A stretch of 64,000 nucleotides of DNA from Flavipsychrobacter sp. (GTDB lineage Bacteria > Bacteroidota > Bacteroidia > Chitinophagales > Chitinophagaceae), in NCBI GenBank assembly GCA_041392855.1, contig JAWKLD010000001.1:668001-732000 (forward strand), in the 5' to 3' direction. Position 1 is the first letter of the stretch; each line of letters opens with the position of its first letter. Under the pieces are notes generated by a model. That model was not told the origin of the DNA, did no database searches, and saw nothing but the letters and a program-made list of their open reading frames with translations. This document shows positions 61,211 through 64,000 of the stretch, piece by piece. The position numbers and the translations under genes were made by a program.

Positions 61211-62419
61211 TTATGATCCAATAACAGCATCTAATGCTTCGTCAGCATCCTTATGCACAAAATTTGCTTGATAGCCGATAGTAGTTGTAATGTTGCTATG
61301 TCTGTATAGTTTTTGGAGCATTTGAATTGGTATTTTGTCTGCTGCAAGAGAAGCAAAAGTATGACGAGCAATGTGCATTGTTAGTTTTGCGTTTATTTTA
61401 GCTTTTGGTGCAACATGCTTTCTTAACATTTTGTCAAACCTGCCAGTAGCAAAAGCGATTTTGCGTTGTACTTCAAAATCATCATCCAAGTTGGGAAGAA
61501 CTGTTAAGACAGGAAAAACAAGGTTATTATCGTTGGTTTTTCTGTCTTTGTACTTAGCAAGAATCTGTAGTGCTTTTTCGGGAGTCTTCAAGGAGCCCGT
61601 TTTTTTGTTCTTGCCCATTGTATAATGCAAACGCATTTCCTGGAAGTCAGACCAGCGTAGACGCAAAATGTCAGAAATACGCATTCCTGCAAAATAATAA
61701 GAGATAAGCCATAGGTCACGCGCCAGATCATGGTTGGCATTAGTTAATTCCACAGTTTCCAGCTTTACAACATCATTCTTAGATATACCAACCTTTGTTG
61801 ACTCAGGGAACTTAATTGATATTTTGCCTTTACCGAAAGGGTAGTGCTTGGAGTCAGACACACCTTCTTTAATAGCTTGACTAAATACTGAGCGTATCAC
61901 CATTAGGTAATTCATAATTGTGCGCTCACTTATATTCAAAGTTGCTTTTAGATGAACCTTAAACCTTTCTAAAAGAGAAACCGTAATATCTGCAAAGTCA
62001 ATATCACCTTGTACAAATTCATTAAACCTTTTTACACGCGGTTTGTCTGCCACATAACGATTGTATTTTCCTGCTTTCTTTAACTCGCTTAGGTAAAGTT
62101 CAGCCTGTGCCGCAAATGATGACCCTGCGACAGGTTGCACCTTTTGCTTGACGGATTTTGCCGTACTGTGACTTTTCTTCGTTTGCACTTCTAAGGCGGT
62201 GTCTGTGACCTCACCCAGTTTCTTTATGATATAGTTATTAAGTCGCTCTGAATTAGGATGAGATTTTTTGACCCTTTGTTTTTCTGCATCCCAGTCTTTC
62301 GGCTTAATGGTAAAACCAAGATATACATAGACTGATTTACGATTTTTTGTGATACGGATAGTCAGTGGACAAGTGCCGTCTTTTTTCTTTTCTCGTAGGA
62401 TGATTTTTGATGTAGCCAT
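61211..62419 (-). CDS. Tyrosine integrase 2 (element B)
   Basis: 402 residues from ATG 62419 (a longer frame would run through the arm repeats). Catalytic Arg in AGMRISDILRLRW, His-x-x-Arg in HIARHTF, His in YRHSNITTT and Tyr in TIGYQ. Clearly homologous to integrase 1 over the whole length with the same C-terminus (DADEALDAVIGS). It acts on the tRNA-derived cores at 19438 and 62547. Confidence 0.93.
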   Translation of the reverse strand: MATSKIILREKKKDGTCPLTIRITKNRKSVYVYLGFTIKPKDWDAEKQRVKKSHPNSERLNNYIIKKLGEVTDTALEVQTKKSHSTAKSVKQKVQPVAGSSFAAQAELYLSELKKAGKYNRYVADKPRVKRFNEFVQGDIDFADITVSLLERFKVHLKATLNISERTIMNYLMVIRSVFSQAIKEGVSDSKHYPFGKGKISIKFPESTKVGISKNDVVKLETVELTNANHDLARDLWLISYYFAGMRISDILRLRWSDFQEMRLHYTMGKNKKTGSLKTPEKALQILAKYKDRKTNDNNLVFPVLTVLPNLDDDFEVQRKIAFATGRFDKMLRKHVAPKAKINAKLTMHIARHTFASLAADKIPIQMLQKLYRHSNITTTIGYQANFVHKDADEALDAVIGS

Positions 62420-62423
62420 TTTA

Positions 62424-62445
62424 TTCGAAAACAATTCGAAAACAA
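62424..62445 (-). repeat. Doubled 11-bp arm site at right end of element B
   Basis: Two adjacent copies of TTCGAAAACAA, identical to 19533-19554, ending five bases from the integrase 2 start. Probably also overlaps its promoter, giving autoregulation. Confidence 0.8.
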
Positions 62446-62546
62446 TTTACGACTTTTATTGTAAATTAGTGAGTTCTGGAATGCCTTTTAATAAAGAGTT
62501 TTCCAGTATTTACGCTCATTTGAGACCATTTAAAACCATGTATTTA

Positions 62547-62595
62547 AGGATTCATAACCCTGAGGTCGAGGGTTCAACTCCCTCTCTCGCTACTA
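62547..62595 (+). other. Attachment core, right end of element B
   Basis: 49 bases identical to 19438-19486 (tRNA 3' fragment with CAT anticodon). Upstream bases differ and no tRNA 5' half precedes it. A terminator (62600-62624) follows as after a tRNA gene. Confidence 0.9.
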
Positions 62596-62599
62596 AATT

Positions 62600-62624
62600 A
62601 AAAGCCCCTTCTGTAGGGGCTTTT
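62600..62624 (+). terminator. Intrinsic terminator after the att core
   Basis: AAAAGCCCCT (62600-62609) with AGGGGCTTTT (62615-62624). 220 bases of AT-rich DNA with nothing recognisable follow before the next gene. Confidence 0.9.
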
Positions 62625-62844
62625 GTCGTTTTTTATTGTTTTCTAGGTTAAATCTTCCTCTTTTTTTTGATATATCACCCAGTTTTTATCCATCCATTAC
62701 CTACAGGGTTTAGTGATATATCCAATATTTAGCTCTTCCTCTCACTTAGTTTTGAGAAAAGAATAGTTGATACTATGTCTTTTTTCTGAATATATACCGC
62801 TGGTCTATCGAAATGCGGCAGATGTTAACACATATATAAGTATT

Positions 62845-63198
62845 ATGGGATTAAAAAAAGAAGAAAAGGACACTGTTATTATTACAGTAGATACAGAAGA
62901 AGATTTACATATAACTATTACAATCGGTAATGCCCAAATTGGTGCTGGTGTAGTTTTTTTTGAGTCAAACCAAATTGCAAAAGGTGATATTCAAAATCTT
63001 TATTTAGGCAAAGGAAAGTCACTCCACGGGAAAAAATGCAAAGTTGTCACTAATGTTCTTGATGCTAATCCTGCAACAAATGCAGTGGTTATAGTTCATG
63101 ATTTTGATAATGGAGTTCCATCATCTCATACTTATAAAGGAAAGTTAGATAATGAGGGCGATATATATTCATTAGTAACCACTTACAAATTTGTGTGA
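62845..63198 (+). CDS. Small beta-rich uncharacterised protein coupled to next gene
   Basis: 117 residues from ATG 62845 (MGLKKEEKDTVIITVDTEEDLHITITIG...), alternating beta pattern, no signal peptide. Its stop overlaps the next ATG by one base (TGATG), so the pair is co-translated. No family recognised. Confidence 0.7.
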   Translation: MGLKKEEKDTVIITVDTEEDLHITITIGNAQIGAGVVFFESNQIAKGDIQNLYLGKGKSLHGKKCKVVTNVLDANPATNAVVIVHDFDNGVPSSHTYKGKLDNEGDIYSLVTTYKFV

Positions 63199-64000
63199 TG
63201 AGGAATTTATACATGCATCTGATATTAGTAGCTCTGTCTGTGATGAAGTGTAATGCTCAGAAAGGACAAGTTGAGTTGAATAATATGTACATCCCTAATG
63301 CCCCTGGGTTTGTCTTGTTAGACAAATCGCCATCACTTGTAGAAAAGCCGTCAGATCCTAAAGCTTTTGGTATCGATATATTAAACTTATTGGAAGGTGG
63401 GGCTATACAAGTTACGCCATATTGGCTTTTTCAGCATCCAAATTACACTTTTGAGAACCATACAAATAATAAATTCCCGATACTACAAACATTCAATATT
63501 TCCGTAGCATCAATTGTCAAAGATACGTTCTCATCAATTGCAGCAGGGGGGAGGGTGACAGTCCTTAGATTGTTTTCACAAAATAGAGTTGCTCAGATTA
63601 ATAGTATAAAAAGTAATATTGTTGATTTGCTTGTAGCAGAGGATATGAAGGAGACTCAAATAAAAGAAAAGCTAAAAGAAATAGAATATTTGAGATCTAG
63701 AGCATCTTTTTTGTTAGAGTTTGCAGGTGCAATATCTTCAACAGTAGGAAATAATGGAGTAGAAGCTTTGCATATTAATAAGACTGGCTTATGGTTAAAT
63801 ATAAGGTGGGCTCCATATTATAAAATCCCAATAGATTTGGTAGGTGTTGTTAGATATACCAAGGGGAGTTTATTCACTAGTCAAGATGTTCCTTTTTTCG
63901 ATTATGGTATTGCCATGTCATATAATACAAGAGTTTTAGATATGTCAATGGAGTATGTTGCAAGACATGACTTTTCTTTAAAAGGAAGTAATTATAATCG
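63198..64000 (+). CDS. Exported protein, cut by window end
   Basis: An open frame from ATG 63198 to the last base (267 codons). An N-terminal hydrophobic segment is followed by KCNAQ, a signal peptide. Then PGFVLLDKSPSLVEKPSDPKAFG, a short coiled part (IKEKLKEIEYLRSR) and amphipathic strands (GLWLNIRWAPYYKIP, YGIAMSYNT, DMSMEYVARHDFS) suggest an outer-membrane barrel. The end is outside the window. Coupled to the 117-residue gene upstream. Confidence 0.7.
   Translation, partial: MRNLYMHLILVALSVMKCNAQKGQVELNNMYIPNAPGFVLLDKSPSLVEKPSDPKAFGIDILNLLEGGAIQVTPYWLFQHPNYTFENHTNNKFPILQTFNISVASIVKDTFSSIAAGGRVTVLRLFSQNRVAQINSIKSNIVDLLVAEDMKETQIKEKLKEIEYLRSRASFLLEFAGAISSTVGNNGVEALHINKTGLWLNIRWAPYYKIPIDLVGVVRYTKGSLFTSQDVPFFDYGIAMSYNTRVLDMSMEYVARHDFSLKGSNYN

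Larger units (their letters stand above)
19438..62595. mobile_element. 43-kb integrative element B (composite, MobF-type mobilisation)
   Basis: Bounded by a perfect 49-bp tRNA-derived direct repeat (19438-19486, 62547-62595) and by identical doubled arm sites inside each end. It carries integrase 2 at the right end, a MobF relaxase, a coupling protein, two accessory transfer-linked genes, ArdC, an excisionase and a toprim protein, plus a second complete integrase/attP module at 41622-43110. No mating-pore genes are visible, so it is likely mobilisable rather than self-transmissible. It is placed in tandem with another element on its left that uses the same tRNA site. Confidence 0.85.

Overview
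The window comes from an AT-rich member of the Bacteroidota, most likely near the Chitinophagaceae/Sphingobacteriia. The signs are type IX secretion C-terminal domains, SusC-like outer-membrane barrels with carboxypeptidase-regulatory N-termini, LytTR regulators paired with TPR histidine kinases, a grasp-with-spasm peptide system and a TAnnTTTG-type promoter. No rRNA, intact tRNA or CRISPR array is present. Almost everything lies on integrated mobile DNA.

Layout. 1-5176: right part of a grasp-with-spasm (GwsG/GwsS) peptide-maturation and export operon; its C39-peptidase ABC exporter is cut by one in-frame stop. 5435-13571: an accessory block with ArdC, a RuvC-like protein, an Xre regulator, a two-gene CBASS (CD-NTase + Cap15), a large serine recombinase, a VirD4-like ATPase and a duplicated gene tail. 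13637-18007: a four-gene envelope set (COG4705-like membrane protein, TonB-dependent-type barrel, PepSY protein, small secreted protein). 18087-19295: tyrosine integrase 1, followed by att site 1 (a 49-bp tRNA 3' fragment at 19438-19486).

19438-62595 is a 43-kb integrative element (element B). It is bounded by perfect 49-bp direct repeats of a CAT-anticodon tRNA 3' end, each accompanied by the same doubled 11-bp arm repeat (19533-19554 and 62424-62445), and it carries integrase 2 at its right end. Inside are a RES-domain/DUF3800-like gene pair, secreted proteins, a MobF relaxase with coupling protein, a riboflavin/lumazine-synthase cargo cluster, DUF2958, ArdC, toprim and excisionase genes, a ClC transporter and integrase 3. 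Beside integrase 3 is what looks like a complete, unused attP: a tRNA-Val core with arm repeats on BOTH sides. Then come a PLP-homeostasis/amidotransferase pair, a thiol/zinc-linked MarR operon, an 11-gene nitric-oxide/low-oxygen operon (atypical cbb3 oxidase, cytochrome c, globin, tryptophan dioxygenase, RIC, hemerythrin, ferredoxin) next to an Rrf2 regulator, and a LytTR two-component pair. Element B therefore looks composite: a circular element with its own integrase 3/attP was captured and the whole now sits by means of integrase 2.

Right of 62596 begins a further region with a small protein gene translationally coupled to a secreted protein that runs off the window.

Most notable: the intact internal attP; the ribE-ribH-kinase-unknown cargo cluster; the RES + DUF3800-like pair; the Cap15 CBASS; the Rrf2/cbb3 nitric-oxide island with an unusual CcoN; and two homologous leader elements upstream of the DUF2958 and ArdC genes.
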